A DNA stretch of 64,000 bases from Rhodobacterales bacterium HKCCE4037 (GCA_015689645.1 WVSM01000006.1:186001-250000); one strand, 5' to 3'; counted from the first letter of the stretch, positions 1-9,719 are shown. The notes: generated from the letters alone by a model not told the origin. Made by a program: numbers and translations.

Positions 1-484
1 AATGACGGTCATGGCCGACGGCCTCGTCGCCTATGCACGCGGCGCGGGCGAGGGCGAGGCGATGCAGCAGGTCGAGCTTGCCGAATGGCTCGCGCGCCTC
101 TGCGCGGAACGCGGCGCGGAATTCACGGGCGGCGGGCCGATGCCGATCACGGTGCGTCCCGTCGCGCTGGGGCGCGCCGTCGGCAACCTGGTCGACAACG
201 CCCTGCGCTACGCGGGCGCGGCGCGGGTGGCGCTGGCACGGCAAGGTGGTGAGGCGGTGATCACGGTCGAGGATGACGGCCCCGGCATCCCGCCCGACCG
301 CATGGCTAAGGTGCTCGAACCCTTCGTGCGTGGCGACGACAGCCGCAGTCTGGAGACCGGCGGCGCGGGGCTTGGCCTGTCCATCGCGCGCAGCATCGTC
401 GCGGCCCATGGAGGGGCGCTGGCGCTGGAAAATCGCATTCAGGGCGGGCTGCGCGCGACCGTTCGCCTGCCGGTTGGCCCATGA
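1..484 (+). CDS. Sensor histidine kinase, C-terminal part (5' end outside window)
   Basis: Only the last 160 or so residues are present; the reading frame is open to the window edge. The fragment is the HATPase_c catalytic domain of a two-component sensor kinase: an N box (NLVDNALRYA), a G1 box (DDGPGIP), an F-like segment (LEPFVRGDDSR) and a G2 box (GAGLGLSIA) appear in the usual order. The HisKA/dimerisation domain and sensor region would lie upstream, so signal and partner regulator cannot be named. The stop codon overlaps the start of the next gene by 4 bases (ATGA), so the two are probably cotranscribed. Confidence 0.85.
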   Translation, partial: MTVMADGLVAYARGAGEGEAMQQVELAEWLARLCAERGAEFTGGGPMPITVRPVALGRAVGNLVDNALRYAGAARVALARQGGEAVITVEDDGPGIPPDRMAKVLEPFVRGDDSRSLETGGAGLGLSIARSIVAAHGGALALENRIQGGLRATVRLPVGP

Positions 485-1398
485 TCATGCGGCGCTGGCT
501 CCCACGCATCGGCATCGGCCTTCTCGTCCTGCTGGCGGCCATTGCGCTCCAGCACATCCGCCTGTCGCCCACCGACCGCGTCCCGGACCGCATCGGGGCG
601 GACCTGCGCATCGCCACATGGAACGTGCATTACATCCTGACCAATCGACGCGAGGGACGCTGGGGCCTCTCCGGCTGGGAGGTGCGGCGTGAACCGATGG
701 ATGAGACATTCTCCGCGCTCGACGCCGATCTCGTGGCCTTCCAGGAGATGGAGAGCTTCTCGGGCGGGAACGAGGACAGCGATAACCTCGCGCGGTCCTG
801 GCTGTTGGAGAACAACCCCGGCTACGCCGCCGCGGCCATCGGTGACTGGCGCGACTTCCCCTCCACCCAGCCGATCCTCTACCGCACCGACCGTCTGGGC
901 GTTCTCGACCAGGGGTGGTTCTTCTTCTCCGACACGCCGGAAGTCATCTATTCGCGCAGCTTCGATGGCCGCTACCCGGCCTTCGCCTCGTGGGTCAGGT
1001 TCGACGACCGTGCAACCGGGGCTCAGTTCCGCGTCCTGAACCTGCATTTCGATGCCGGAAGCCGCGAGAACCGCCGACGCTCGGCCGACCTCGTGGCGGA
1101 GCGCATCGCGCCATGGATCGCAGACGGCGAAACCGTGATCGTTGCCGGGGACGTGAATGCCCTGCGCGGGTCACGCCTGCACCGGGCCATTGCCGCAGCG
1201 GGTATCACGTTTCCCCGTGTGCCGGGTGCGACGTTCCACCTCGATCGCGGCGTGCACCTTCTGCCGGCCATCGACCATATCGGCCTGTCGGAGATCAGCC
1301 TGCTTCGCGGCGGTCCGTGGGTGTTCCGTTTGCCCGACGCGGCGACCGAGCCGTCGGATCACTACCCTGTCCTGGTGGACATCGCGCTTCCGGACTGA
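481..1398 (+). CDS. Endonuclease/exonuclease/phosphatase (EEP) family protein, membrane-anchored
   Basis: A 305-residue protein with one hydrophobic N-terminal segment (about residues 6-22), followed by an EEP (DNase I-like) domain. Family motifs are visible: ATWNVHY (metal-binding Asn region), FQEME (metal-ligand Glu), LNLHFD, VAGDVNA (catalytic Asp-x-Asn) and a terminal SDHYPV (catalytic Asp-His). Such enzymes hydrolyse phosphodiester or phosphomonoester bonds in nucleic acids, inositol phosphates or sphingolipids; the sequence does not tell which. The N-terminal segment suggests action on the periplasmic face. It overlaps the kinase stop codon by 4 bases. Confidence 0.8.
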   Translation: MIMRRWLPRIGIGLLVLLAAIALQHIRLSPTDRVPDRIGADLRIATWNVHYILTNRREGRWGLSGWEVRREPMDETFSALDADLVAFQEMESFSGGNEDSDNLARSWLLENNPGYAAAAIGDWRDFPSTQPILYRTDRLGVLDQGWFFFSDTPEVIYSRSFDGRYPAFASWVRFDDRATGAQFRVLNLHFDAGSRENRRRSADLVAERIAPWIADGETVIVAGDVNALRGSRLHRAIAAAGITFPRVPGATFHLDRGVHLLPAIDHIGLSEISLLRGGPWVFRLPDAATEPSDHYPVLVDIALPD

Positions 1399-1401
1399 AC
1401 C

Positions 1402-2049
1402 TCAGCCCAAATGCGCGGCGAGGAATTCCGCCGTCCGCTCATGGGCGAGCGTTGCCGCCTCTGGCCGGTAGGACGGGCGCGCATCGTTGGCAAAGGCATG
1501 TCCGGCCTCGTAAAGATGCACCTCCATATCGGGCAGGGCGGCTTGTGCCTCGGCGCGCATTTCGGGTGGAACGTGATCGTCCTCGGTTCCGAAATGGGCC
1601 AGCACCGGCGCCTTCAGCGGACGGTCGAGATATTGCGGCAGACGCGTGCCGTAGAAGGCAACCGCACAAGCCACGTCGAGCACCTGCGCCGAGCGGATCG
1701 CAAGACCGCCGCCCCAGCAAAAGCCGATCACGCCGACCTTGCCATCGAGCGCCGCAACCGCCGCACCGATATCCATCATCGTGGTGTCGAGGTCAGAGGC
1801 GAGCATCAGGTCGCGCCCGCGCGGCCCCTCGTCGAAGGGGATGACCGCGTTCTTCTGGTGACGGTCGAACAGTGCAGGGATCGCCACGTCGTAGCCTTGT
1901 GCGGCATAGTGATCCGCCACCGATTTCAACTGGTCGGTGATGCCGAAGATTTCCTGCAGGATCACCACGCCGCCTTTGCGCGGGCCCTCCGCCTTCGTCA
2001 TCCAGCACTCGAGCTCGTGGCCGTCCTTGGCCGTCAGCGTGGTCATCAT
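1402..2049 (-). CDS. Dienelactone hydrolase family protein
   Basis: An alpha/beta hydrolase of 215 residues, the usual length for dienelactone hydrolases. The nucleophile elbow GFCWGG carries the cysteine typical of carboxymethylenebutenolidase, and AGHAFAND supplies the catalytic His. Family members open lactone rings of muconolactone-type intermediates in aromatic degradation. It is the last gene of the leftward run TRAP permease, solute-binding protein, hydrolase, separated from the binding-protein gene by a strong hairpin (2078-2105). The start is preceded by GGGAG; two ATG codons are adjacent, so the exact start may differ by one residue. Its role in the neighbouring 4,5-cleavage route is inferred from position only. 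Confidence 0.85.
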   Translation of the reverse strand: MMTTLTAKDGHELECWMTKAEGPRKGGVVILQEIFGITDQLKSVADHYAAQGYDVAIPALFDRHQKNAVIPFDEGPRGRDLMLASDLDTTMMDIGAAVAALDGKVGVIGFCWGGGLAIRSAQVLDVACAVAFYGTRLPQYLDRPLKAPVLAHFGTEDDHVPPEMRAEAQAALPDMEVHLYEAGHAFANDARPSYRPEAATLAHERTAEFLAAHLG

Positions 2050-2077
2050 CGCGGCGTCTCCCTGCGTTCGTTGATGG

Positions 2078-2105
2078 GCCTGCCCCGACCGGGATCGGGG
2101 CAGGC
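2078..2105 (-). terminator. Strong stem-loop between TRAP binding-protein gene and hydrolase gene
   Basis: An 11-bp perfect stem (GCCTGCCCCGA / TCGGGGCAGGC) with a 6-base loop lies just after the stop of the solute-binding protein gene. No T tract follows, so it is more likely an mRNA-stabilising or partial-attenuation hairpin than a full terminator. Hairpins in this position commonly let binding protein be made in excess over other operon products. Confidence 0.5.
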
Positions 2106-2112
2106 AAGTGCG

Positions 2113-3081
2113 TCACTCAGGTGTCGCGACACCGGCTTCCGCGTAGTAGCTCAGCGCACCGGGGTGGTAGGGCATCGCGTTCGCGGGGGCCATGTTGGTG
2201 AAATCGGCGTTGTTGAACGCCCCGAACGAGGCGGCGAGGCCTTCCTGGTTCTGGTGAATGACCGAGATCAGGGAATGCACGGTCTCATCGTCCACCGACG
2301 AGCTCGCCAACAGCATCCACGGCACGGCGATCAGGTTCGCGCCCCAATCCTGCAGCCCGTTGATGTTCTCGTTCTGCGGCATGGCCCGGATCTGGCCGGT
2401 TGGCAGAACGTCGGCATAGGCCGCGAAGCCCTCTTCGCTGTCATCCATCGAGATGTAGCACAGGCCACCACGATCCTGCAGTTGAACCGCCGCCTGCTGG
2501 CCCGCGCCCGCGTTCAGGCTGACCAGCGCCACATCGACAAGCCCACCGCCGAGCGCGTCGATCCCGTCCACGAAGCTGGAGACGGGCACCGTCTCGAAAT
2601 CATCGTAGGTCATGCCGCCGGAGGCAAGGATGCCCTCGATATAGAAGGGGATGATCGTCGAAGACGTGTATTCCGAGGCAATACGCAGATCGCCACGCCC
2701 TTCCAGATCGGCCACGCTCTGAAGGCCCAGATCGCACGGGGCCATGATGCCCGTGGTCAGCGGGAACATGGTGCCGACGAGGCGCACGTCCGGATGCTCC
2801 CGGTCGAAATTGCCGGTGCCGGTATAGGCGAATTCCGCCTCTGCGCCGTTGACGAAGCCGAAATCGACCTCGCCGGAGTTCAGCAGCGGCATGTAGCCGA
2901 CGAGCGGTTGCGTGCGCACGGTGATACCGTTCTCGTTGGCCACGACGGCAACCGCCTGTCCCGAGTTGTAGGCCAGCGTGCCCTGCGCGCCGGTCGCCAT
3001 CGACACGACCTGCGCCGATGCCGCTCCGCCCAGTGTGGCGGCGGCCAGCGCGGCCCCGGTAAGTAGTTTCAGATCCAACAT
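2113..3081 (-). CDS. TAXI family TRAP transporter solute-binding subunit
   Basis: A 322-residue secreted protein with a clear signal peptide (about residues 1-23, cut near GGAASAQ). The mature part reads as a TAXI-type periplasmic receptor: an early GAQGTLAYNSG segment, then EVDFGFVNGAE and repeated substrate-lobe motifs. TAXI receptors work with a single fused membrane subunit, which is the next gene upstream (3111-5060). The ligand is unknown; placement among 4-oxalomesaconate pathway genes suggests an aromatic acid or a tricarboxylate such as 2-pyrone-4,6-dicarboxylate. Confidence 0.88.
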   Translation of the reverse strand: MLDLKLLTGAALAAATLGGAASAQVVSMATGAQGTLAYNSGQAVAVVANENGITVRTQPLVGYMPLLNSGEVDFGFVNGAEAEFAYTGTGNFDREHPDVRLVGTMFPLTTGIMAPCDLGLQSVADLEGRGDLRIASEYTSSTIIPFYIEGILASGGMTYDDFETVPVSSFVDGIDALGGGLVDVALVSLNAGAGQQAAVQLQDRGGLCYISMDDSEEGFAAYADVLPTGQIRAMPQNENINGLQDWGANLIAVPWMLLASSSVDDETVHSLISVIHQNQEGLAASFGAFNNADFTNMAPANAMPYHPGALSYYAEAGVATPE

Positions 3082-3110
3082 TGTTTCCTCCCTATTGGAT
3101 TGGTTTGGTC

Positions 3111-5060
3111 TCAGGTCGTCTGGTCCGCCTTCCGGGCACCGGGGCGCCAGATCAGGACGGCGATGCCGAGAAGTAGAAGAAGGGTTGCGGCCACGGCGCG
3201 GGGCCCGACCGGCAGACCCAGGAAGCCGAGCGGCAGGGTGATCGCGCCAAGCAGCGTGAAGCCAAGGCGCAGCACCGGGCCAAGCCGCCCGCCCCAGTAG
3301 CCGGTGATCCCGGTGGTGATGCCGGCAATGCCGAGGGCGGTGAACGCGGTGTAGAGCGCGATCTCGCCCGCACTGCCCACGAACAGCAGCTCAGGCGTGG
3401 CGACGAAGGCGAAGGGCAGGATGAACGCCGCCCAACCGATCCGCATGGCAGCCAATCCCGTGGCCACCGCCCCCGCCTTGGAGATCGCTGCCGCCGCGAA
3501 GGCCGCCAGCGCCACGGGCGGGGTGATCATCGACATCATGCCGAAGTAGAGAATGAAGAGATGCGCCGCGATGGGCTGAACGCCAGCCTCCACAAGGCTG
3601 GGTGCTACGAGCGAGGCCAGCAGGACATAGACGCCCGAGGTCGGCATCCCCATCCCGAGGATGATGCAGACCACCGCCGAGATCATCAACAGCAGGATCA
3701 GGCTGGAGCCGACCGCATCGACCAGCACCAGCGTCAGGGCAAAGCCGAGGCCGGTGACGTTCAGCACGCCGATCACGAAACCGGCCGCCGCGACAACGAG
3801 GATCAGGTCGACCATCGAGGTGCCGGTATCCACGAAAACCCGCCCGAAGGTCTTCAGCGTCAGCCGTGTGCCATCATACCCCCGCAGGAAACCCGCCACG
3901 GCGATGGCCACGGCAGCCAGAAGGGCGGCATTTTCAGGATCGGTCCGCATCCCGAACAGCGCGTAGAGAAGCACCGCGAAGGGGATCAGGAAATGCCAGC
4001 CTTTCGCCAGCACCTTGCGCACGGTCAGGTCGGCGTTCTCGGGGGCGGCGATATTGTCGCGCGCTGCGATCAGGTCGACCTGCAGGAACGCACCAAGGTA
4101 GTAAAGCGCCGCCGGGATCAGGGCCGCCGCCGCCACCTGGGCGTAGGGAATATCGAGGAATTCGGCCATCAGGAAGGCCGCGGCCCCCATGATCGGCGGC
4201 GTCAGCTGCCCGCCGGTGGAGGCCACCGCTTCAATCGCGCCCGCGTCCTCTTTGGTGTAGCCGCCGCGTTGCATCAGCGGGATGGTGATGACGCCCGTGG
4301 TGGCCACGTTGGACACCGCCGAGCCCGAGATCGACCCGAACATCGCGGAGCCGACGACGGCGATCTTGGCACTGCCGCCGCGGGCGCGCCCGGTGGCGGC
4401 CATGGCGAGGTCGGTGAAGAACGCCCCGCCACCCGCCGCGAACAGAAGCTGGCCGAAGAAGACGAACAGCAGAACGGTGATCGTGCCCACCGCCAGCGGC
4501 GACGAGAAGACGGCAGAACTGTCGAAACCCACGTAATCGACCAGCCGCTGCGGCGACAATTCGCGGCCCACCAGCCGCCCCGGCACCCGGTCGGCGAAGA
4601 GCGCGTAGACCAGGAACACGGCAACGATGCCGAACAGCATCAAGCCCGCGCGGCGCCGGATGCCCTCCATCACCGCGAGGACGACGACACCGCCCACCAG
4701 CGTGATCTGCCACGGACGATAGAACTGCTCCTGCAACAGCCAGACGAAATCCCAGGCGGCGTAGAGCAAGACACACATGCTGACGATCGCGATGGCCAGA
4801 TCGACGAAATTGGGCCGCCCCACGGGCCTGCCGCGTGGTCCGAAGCGCAGGAAGGCCAGCGCCAGCGTCAGGCCGAGGATGAAGGCCATGTATTGCTGGC
4901 GCAGCAGCGCGAAGCCCAGCCGTGTGTGCAGGTCGAGGTTATAGGCGATGCAGGCCAGCACCATGGCCGATGCCAAACCCGCCACCGCGACCTTGACCCA
5001 GCCCGAAGGCTCCGCGCCGTCCGGCACAGCGCCGGCCTCGACCTTCGGTGCGACGCTCAT
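3111..5060 (-). CDS. TRAP transporter fused permease (small plus large subunit, TAXI type)
   Basis: A 649-residue, very hydrophobic polytopic protein, the usual size for 4TM/12TM fused TRAP permeases. The N-terminal segments correspond to the small DctQ-like part; the remainder is the DctM-like transport domain with family stretches such as GSISGSAVSNVATTG, GQLTPPIMGAAAF and GMGMPTSGVYVLLA. It should import the ligand of the TAXI receptor using the sodium or proton gradient. The start overlaps the stop of the upstream lactonase gene by 4 bases (ATGA), so uptake and lactone hydrolysis are translationally coupled. Confidence 0.9.
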   Translation of the reverse strand: MSVAPKVEAGAVPDGAEPSGWVKVAVAGLASAMVLACIAYNLDLHTRLGFALLRQQYMAFILGLTLALAFLRFGPRGRPVGRPNFVDLAIAIVSMCVLLYAAWDFVWLLQEQFYRPWQITLVGGVVVLAVMEGIRRRAGLMLFGIVAVFLVYALFADRVPGRLVGRELSPQRLVDYVGFDSSAVFSSPLAVGTITVLLFVFFGQLLFAAGGGAFFTDLAMAATGRARGGSAKIAVVGSAMFGSISGSAVSNVATTGVITIPLMQRGGYTKEDAGAIEAVASTGGQLTPPIMGAAAFLMAEFLDIPYAQVAAAALIPAALYYLGAFLQVDLIAARDNIAAPENADLTVRKVLAKGWHFLIPFAVLLYALFGMRTDPENAALLAAVAIAVAGFLRGYDGTRLTLKTFGRVFVDTGTSMVDLILVVAAAGFVIGVLNVTGLGFALTLVLVDAVGSSLILLLMISAVVCIILGMGMPTSGVYVLLASLVAPSLVEAGVQPIAAHLFILYFGMMSMITPPVALAAFAAAAISKAGAVATGLAAMRIGWAAFILPFAFVATPELLFVGSAGEIALYTAFTALGIAGITTGITGYWGGRLGPVLRLGFTLLGAITLPLGFLGLPVGPRAVAATLLLLLGIAVLIWRPGARKADQTT

Positions 5061-5965
5061 GCCCCGACCTCCTCGGGCCAGTAAAGGCGCATGGGGTTGT
5101 CGATCAGCAGCTTGCGTTGCAGCGCCTCGGTCGGGGCGATCTTCGGGATCATGTCGACCAGCTTGCCCTCGTCGGGCATGTGGCTCACCATGTTGGGATG
5201 CGGCCAGTCGGTGCCCCAGAGTACGCGGTCCGGGAAATGCTCCACCAGGTGGCGCGCGAAGGGCACCACGTCGTCGTAGGGCGGTCCAGCTACGCTCAAC
5301 CGTTCGGGGCAGGAGACCTTGATCCAGAAGCGCGGATCGCTCTCCATCAGCTTGAGGACCTGCGCGAAACCGGGACCGTTCAGCCCGTCTCCCACCTCCG
5401 GTCGGCCCATGTGGTCGATCACGATGGTGCCGGGCAGGGCGGTGATGAAGGGGGCCAGTTCTTCCAGCTCTGCGCTTTCGAAATAGACGACGATATGCCA
5501 GCCAAGATCGGCCACCAGTTCCGCGATCCGCACGTAATCGTCCTTCGGCGCATTGCCGACGAGCCGCTTGAGGAAATTGAAGCGCACACCGCGCACGCCG
5601 CCCTCATGCAGCGCGCGCAACTCCGCCGCGCTGACGTCCGCATCGACAACGGCGACGCCGCGCGCGCGACCGTCGGAGCGGGCGATGGCGTCGAGCATCG
5701 CGGCATTGTCCGAGCCGTGGCAAGTCGCCTGAACGATCACGTTCCGCGACAGGCCGAGGTGATCGCGCAGCGCGAACAGCGTCTCGGCGGCGGCGTCGAC
5801 CGGCGTATACTTCCGGCGCGGCGAGAAGGGGAACTTATCGGCGGGGCCGAAGACGTGGCAATGGGCATCGACCGCACCCTCGGGCGCAACGAAGGCCGGA
5901 GCCGAGGGCGCCTCGAGATACGGCATGTAATCGGGATCGGGCCCGGTCTGTGCAACGGATGACAT
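5057..5965 (-). CDS. ligI: Amidohydrolase, probable 2-pyrone-4,6-dicarboxylate (PDC) lactonase
   Basis: Predicted 302 residues from the ATG at 5965, preceded by GGGGAG; a longer frame to 6046 exists but lacks a ribosome site and would cross the divergent promoter. The fold is a metal-dependent amidohydrolase barrel: DAHCHVFGP (His35, His37) on strand 1 and GTDWPHPN (Asp253) on strand 8. The early HVFGP and the WPHPN ending match LigI-type PDC hydrolases, which open PDC to 4-oxalomesaconate. The downstream enzymes of that route are encoded at 7003-10461, supporting the call. The divergent LysR gene starts 103 bases away and is the likely regulator. Confidence 0.8.
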   Translation of the reverse strand: MSSVAQTGPDPDYMPYLEAPSAPAFVAPEGAVDAHCHVFGPADKFPFSPRRKYTPVDAAAETLFALRDHLGLSRNVIVQATCHGSDNAAMLDAIARSDGRARGVAVVDADVSAAELRALHEGGVRGVRFNFLKRLVGNAPKDDYVRIAELVADLGWHIVVYFESAELEELAPFITALPGTIVIDHMGRPEVGDGLNGPGFAQVLKLMESDPRFWIKVSCPERLSVAGPPYDDVVPFARHLVEHFPDRVLWGTDWPHPNMVSHMPDEGKLVDMIPKIAPTEALQRKLLIDNPMRLYWPEEVGA

Positions 5966-6068
5966 GACAATCTCCCCTTTGTCAGGCCCTACCATGGCAA
6001 GTCGAAGTCCATTATGGAAATGGATACTCGTGTTCCCTTCCATCACTCAGAATGATACTGCTCCGGAT
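5966..6068. promoter_or_regulatory. Divergent promoter region with candidate LysR operator
   Basis: The 103 bases between the PDC lactonase start (leftward) and the LysR start (rightward) hold an inverted repeat, TCCAT-N7-ATGGA at 6008-6024, which contains a T-N11-A spacing (T6008, A6020) as in LysR-type operators. Divergent regulator/target layout is the classic LysR arrangement. No convincing -35/-10 pair was assigned. Confidence 0.4.
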
Positions 6069-7043
6069 ATGAACCTGAATTTCGATCTCAATCTCCTCAC
6101 GATCCTGCATGTGCTGCTGGAAGAGCGGAGCGTGACGCGCACGGGCGAGCGACTCGGGCGGACGCAATCGGCGATCTCGAATGCCCTCAAACGTCTGCGC
6201 GACCATTTTGACGATCCGCTACTGGTGCGGGTGCCCGAGGGCCTCAGCCCCACGCCACGCGCCGCCGAACTGGCACCCATCGTCGCGCGGATCGTGCGGG
6301 ATGCGGATATGGCGATTGCGCCGCGCGAAGGGTTCGATCCGGCCTCCGCGCAAGCACGGTTCGCCATCGGCGCACCGGACCGGTTCAACCTGCCGGTCTT
6401 CCTGCCGCTGCTGGAGCATCTGGGCCGCGTGGCGCCCGGCATCGTCATCAACCTGCGCACGACCGACCGCGATTATGCCATCCGGCTGATCGATGAGAGC
6501 CAGATCGACATGGCGGTGGGCTGGTTCGACGCTACGCCGCCGCATCTGGAACGCCGCCTCGCCTTTGAAGACCGTTTCGTCTGCCTTTGCCGCCGTGATC
6601 ATCCGCTGGTCGAGAAGGGCGCGCGCCCAACGCTTGACGATATCCTGCGGTATTCTCACCTTGTGGTCAGTTCCACCGGTGACCGGCGCGCGGCCTTCGA
6701 CGCGGTGCTCGACCGCCACGGCCACCAGCGCAACATCGCGGCCACGCTGATGAGCTTCACCATCGTGCCGGAACTGCTTTTGACCTCGGACCTGATCGGG
6801 GTTTTCACCCACCGGACCGCCGAATATTTCGTGCAACGCTATCCGCTGGTGACGGCACCCGTGCCGCTGGAGGTTGCGCCGATTGCCAATCACCTGATCT
6901 GGCACAGCCGTTTCGACGCCGACGAGGCGCACCGCTGGCTGCGCGAACAGATCGAACTGGCCTGCTCGGATCACCTGAGCGAAGGGCCGCGCGGGCAGAA
7001 ACTCAGGCGGGGCCGGGCGCTGGAAACACCAGTCCGTCCATGA
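6069..7043 (+). CDS. LysR-type transcriptional regulator
   Basis: Predicted 324 residues from the ATG at 6069 (MNLNFDLNLL), the natural LysR start; a longer frame from 5964 would run through the promoter. The N-terminal winged helix is seen at residues 4-62 (RTGERLGRTQSAISNALKRL as recognition region), followed by a NodD/PcaQ-like effector domain with PDRFNLPVFLPLLEHL. Divergent from the lactonase/TRAP genes, it probably controls them and perhaps the tautomerase-to-hydratase run in response to a pathway intermediate. Its 3' end overlaps the converging tautomerase gene by 41 bases, an unusually long convergent overlap. Confidence 0.88.
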   Translation: MNLNFDLNLLTILHVLLEERSVTRTGERLGRTQSAISNALKRLRDHFDDPLLVRVPEGLSPTPRAAELAPIVARIVRDADMAIAPREGFDPASAQARFAIGAPDRFNLPVFLPLLEHLGRVAPGIVINLRTTDRDYAIRLIDESQIDMAVGWFDATPPHLERRLAFEDRFVCLCRRDHPLVEKGARPTLDDILRYSHLVVSSTGDRRAAFDAVLDRHGHQRNIAATLMSFTIVPELLLTSDLIGVFTHRTAEYFVQRYPLVTAPVPLEVAPIANHLIWHSRFDADEAHRWLREQIELACSDHLSEGPRGQKLRRGRALETPVRP

Positions 7044-8070
7044 GCTTGCGGGCCGTGCGCAGGGTGCCGGCCCCGGTGATCGTGCCGGTCTCGTCGCGGT
7101 CGATCATCACCTCCGCCGCGCCGGTCGGGTGTTCGATGGAAAACAGGCCGTCTTCGGGGAGGTCGGCGAGGTCCGCTGCCGGCCCGTCTTCGAGCACACA
7201 GGCGGCGGCCACGGAGACGGCGGCAAAGACGCCGATGGTCGCATGGCAGCGGTGTGGAATGAACGAGCGGGTGGAGATCGTGCCGCCATCCTCGGGCCGC
7301 GACACAAGCGTCATCTTCGGCACGGACTTCTCGGTCACGTCGCCGAGGTTCATCATCGGACCGGCCTTCAGCCGGATCGCCTCCAACCGAGCCTTCAGGT
7401 TGCTGTCAGCATCCAGATCCTCGCGGCTTTCCCGCCCGGTGATCCCCAGCGCCTCGGCGCTCATCACGACGATCGGCATGCCCATGTCGATCAGCGTGCA
7501 CTCCAAGCCCTCGATCACGTCGACCGCATTGCCGGTGGGCAGCATCGCGCCCCCGGTCATCGACCCGTCCAGCCCGGTGAACATCAGCGGCACGGCGGCG
7601 TGGGTGCCGGGAACGCCGTCGATCCGGGCCGATCCGTCATAGCTGACACGGCCGCCCGGCGTCGCGATCCTGGCCGTGGCGACTTCACCGGTGTTGACCA
7701 TGTGGATGCGGACGGGCGTTTCCCCGTCCTGCGCCGCAACGAGCCCGCGTTCGATGGCACAGGGGCCGACACCGGCAAGGATATTGCCGCAGCCCTGCGC
7801 GTCCGACACCAGCGCCTGATCGACGAAAACCTGCAGGAAGAGGTAATCCACGTCCGCGTCCGCGCGGTCTGAAGGCGACAGCACCGCCACCTTCGAGGTC
7901 AGCGGGTCCGCGCCGCCGATCCCGTCGATCTGGCGCGCATCGGGCGAGCCCATGATCCGCAGCAGAAGCGCGTCGATCGCCGCCCGCTCCGAAGGCAGGT
8001 CGGACGCCAGGAAATACGCCCCCTTCGAGGTCCCCCCGCGCATCCAGAGGCAGGGGATGCCGTCAAACAT
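7003..8070 (-). CDS. galD: 4-oxalomesaconate tautomerase (PrpF family)
   Basis: A 355-residue PrpF-fold protein ([28 protein letters not shown] segments), the length of GalD/LigU enzymes. These interconvert the keto and enol or geometric isomers of 4-oxalomesaconate, feeding the hydratase. PrpF itself acts on aconitate isomers, but the absence of prpC/acnD and the presence of hydratase, aldolase and PDC lactonase genes favour the aromatic role. It overlaps the aldolase stop by 8 bases and is the last gene of the leftward run that begins at 10461. Confidence 0.82.
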   Translation of the reverse strand: MFDGIPCLWMRGGTSKGAYFLASDLPSERAAIDALLLRIMGSPDARQIDGIGGADPLTSKVAVLSPSDRADADVDYLFLQVFVDQALVSDAQGCGNILAGVGPCAIERGLVAAQDGETPVRIHMVNTGEVATARIATPGGRVSYDGSARIDGVPGTHAAVPLMFTGLDGSMTGGAMLPTGNAVDVIEGLECTLIDMGMPIVVMSAEALGITGRESREDLDADSNLKARLEAIRLKAGPMMNLGDVTEKSVPKMTLVSRPEDGGTISTRSFIPHRCHATIGVFAAVSVAAACVLEDGPAADLADLPEDGLFSIEHPTGAAEVMIDRDETGTITGAGTLRTARKLMDGLVFPAPGPA

Positions 8071-8734
8071 ATTTCAGGCCCTTCTCCTCCAGCCGTGGCC
8101 GCATGTCGTAGATGTCGAGGCCCAACTCGCCCGACGCGAGGCGCTCGCGTTTCGCCTCCTCCGCCGCCAGCCGTTTCTCGGCTGCGGCAAGCGTGGTTTC
8201 CACATCTGCCCGTGGAACCACGCAGACGCCGTCGTCATCGGCCACGATCACGTCACCGGGCTGCACCGCTGCTCCTGCACAGACGATCGGCACGTTGACC
8301 GACCCGAGCGTTTCCTTCACCGTGCCCTGCGCGCTGATGGCGGTGGACCAGACGAGGAACCCCATCTCGCGCAGATCGCGCGTGTCGCGTACCCCCGCGT
8401 CGATCACCAGCGCATTGCATCCGCGCGCCATGGCGGAGGTCGCCAGCAGGTCGCCGAAATAGCCCATGTCACACGGCGCGGTCGGCGCGAGGACCATGAT
8501 GTCGCCCGCCTGCAATTGTTCTATCGCGACATGGATCATCCAGTTGTCACCGGGTGCTGCACTGATCGTCACGGCGCTGCCCGCAATCGCCTTGTCCTGC
8601 TGGATCGGGCGCATGTTCGCGCCCATCAGGCCGGTGCGCCCCTGCGCCTCGTGCACCGTGGCAACGCCGGCCTTGCTCAGTCTCTCGATAAGTCCGGCAT
8701 CGGCCCGTTCGATGTTCTGTTTGACGATGTTCAT
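8063..8734 (-). CDS. ligK: 4-carboxy-4-hydroxy-2-oxoadipate aldolase / oxaloacetate decarboxylase (RraA family)
   Basis: A 223-residue RraA-fold protein. Signature segments [12 protein letters not shown] (Arg-Asp pair that holds the divalent metal and substrate) and [16 protein letters not shown] are those of class II HMG/CHA aldolases. The reaction cleaves 4-carboxy-4-hydroxy-2-oxoadipate to pyruvate and oxaloacetate, the last step of protocatechuate/gallate 4,5-cleavage. It starts only 4 bases after the dioxygenase stop, so it is part of the same operon. RraA itself (an RNase E inhibitor) is shorter and lacks this context. Confidence 0.85.
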   Translation of the reverse strand: MNIVKQNIERADAGLIERLSKAGVATVHEAQGRTGLMGANMRPIQQDKAIAGSAVTISAAPGDNWMIHVAIEQLQAGDIMVLAPTAPCDMGYFGDLLATSAMARGCNALVIDAGVRDTRDLREMGFLVWSTAISAQGTVKETLGSVNVPIVCAGAAVQPGDVIVADDDGVCVVPRADVETTLAAAEKRLAAEEAKRERLASGELGLDIYDMRPRLEEKGLKYV

Positions 8735-8738
8735 CGGC

Positions 8739-9719
8739 TCACTCCTTTCCGGGCACCGGCGGGGTGCCGTGGGTGTGGAACGTCTCGATGGTCTTCAGCC
8801 CCCAGGCTTGCCCCTTCTTGCGGTCCGCCTCGGTCCAGACGACGGGCTGCCAATCCGGGTCGAGCATCAGGCGCGCGGCGGCATTGGCCAGTTCGATCCG
8901 GTTGCCCGCAGGCTCCCACGCATAGAGGAAGAAGGACCCCTGGATCGCATGCTTGTGCGGACCGGTTTCGATGTGGACGCCGTTCTCAAGGTAGATATCG
9001 GCGGCCTTCAGGATGTCCTCCCGCGTGTCGGTGGCATAGGTGACGTGGTGCAGCCGCCCGTTGCCGCCGCCCTGTTCCTCGGAACAGACCAGATCGTAGG
9101 TCTTGTTGTTGCACGTAAACCAGCACCCGCCGATCCGCCCGTTGTCGAGCTGGATGTATTCCGTCACCCGGATGCCGAGGCAGGTATCGACGAAGCGCTT
9201 GAACTCGCGCACGTCCTCCCCCAGCAGGTTGACGTGGTCGATCCGCCGCGGGCTGATGCCCTGCGCGTGGTAGCGCGAGGCGAGGTTCTTGAGCGCGGGC
9301 GTGTCCTCCGGGGAAGGGGCGTATTTGACCGTGTCCCAATAGAGCTCGAAGACATGGCCGAACGGATCCTCGAACCGGAAGGCGCGGCCATGGCCGAGGT
9401 CGCCGTCGACCCATCCGTGGACTTTATACTCGGAGGCTTCGATTGCGGCGACCCGCCGTTCCAACGCCTCTGGAGAGGAACAGCGATAGGCGACGTGGCC
9501 GATGCCGGTGGTGTCGGCCTTCGTCAGCTTCATCGAGTGGAATTCGTAATCGTCCCACGCCCGCAGGTAGGCGCTGTCGCCATCCAGCGCAGACAGTTTC
9601 AGCCCGAAGACGCGGGTGAAGAAATCGAGGCTTTCGTCGAACTTGTCGGTGTAGACCTCGACATGGCCAAGGTGGGCGAGGTCAAAGCTCAGCGGTGTCG
9701 GGGGAAACGGATCGGGCAT
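8739..9719 (-). CDS. Type I extradiol (VOC) ring-cleavage dioxygenase
   Basis: Predicted 326 residues from the ATG at 9719, preceded by a strong GAGGAGGTG; the frame extends 20 codons further upstream without a ribosome site. Two VOC domains are seen. The C-terminal one carries the catechol 2,3-dioxygenase ligand set: His162 (DHVN), His225 (LHHV) and Glu276 (GNRIE), with His257 and Tyr266 at the second-shell positions of the extradiol signature, so it should be active. Substrate is unknown; context suggests a carboxylated catechol (protocatechuate, gallate or relative). This is notable because the known 4,5-dioxygenases of this route are of the unrelated LigAB family. Confidence 0.82.
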   Translation of the reverse strand: MPDPFPPTPLSFDLAHLGHVEVYTDKFDESLDFFTRVFGLKLSALDGDSAYLRAWDDYEFHSMKLTKADTTGIGHVAYRCSSPEALERRVAAIEASEYKVHGWVDGDLGHGRAFRFEDPFGHVFELYWDTVKYAPSPEDTPALKNLASRYHAQGISPRRIDHVNLLGEDVREFKRFVDTCLGIRVTEYIQLDNGRIGGCWFTCNNKTYDLVCSEEQGGGNGRLHHVTYATDTREDILKAADIYLENGVHIETGPHKHAIQGSFFLYAWEPAGNRIELANAAARLMLDPDWQPVVWTEADRKKGQAWGLKTIETFHTHGTPPVPGKE

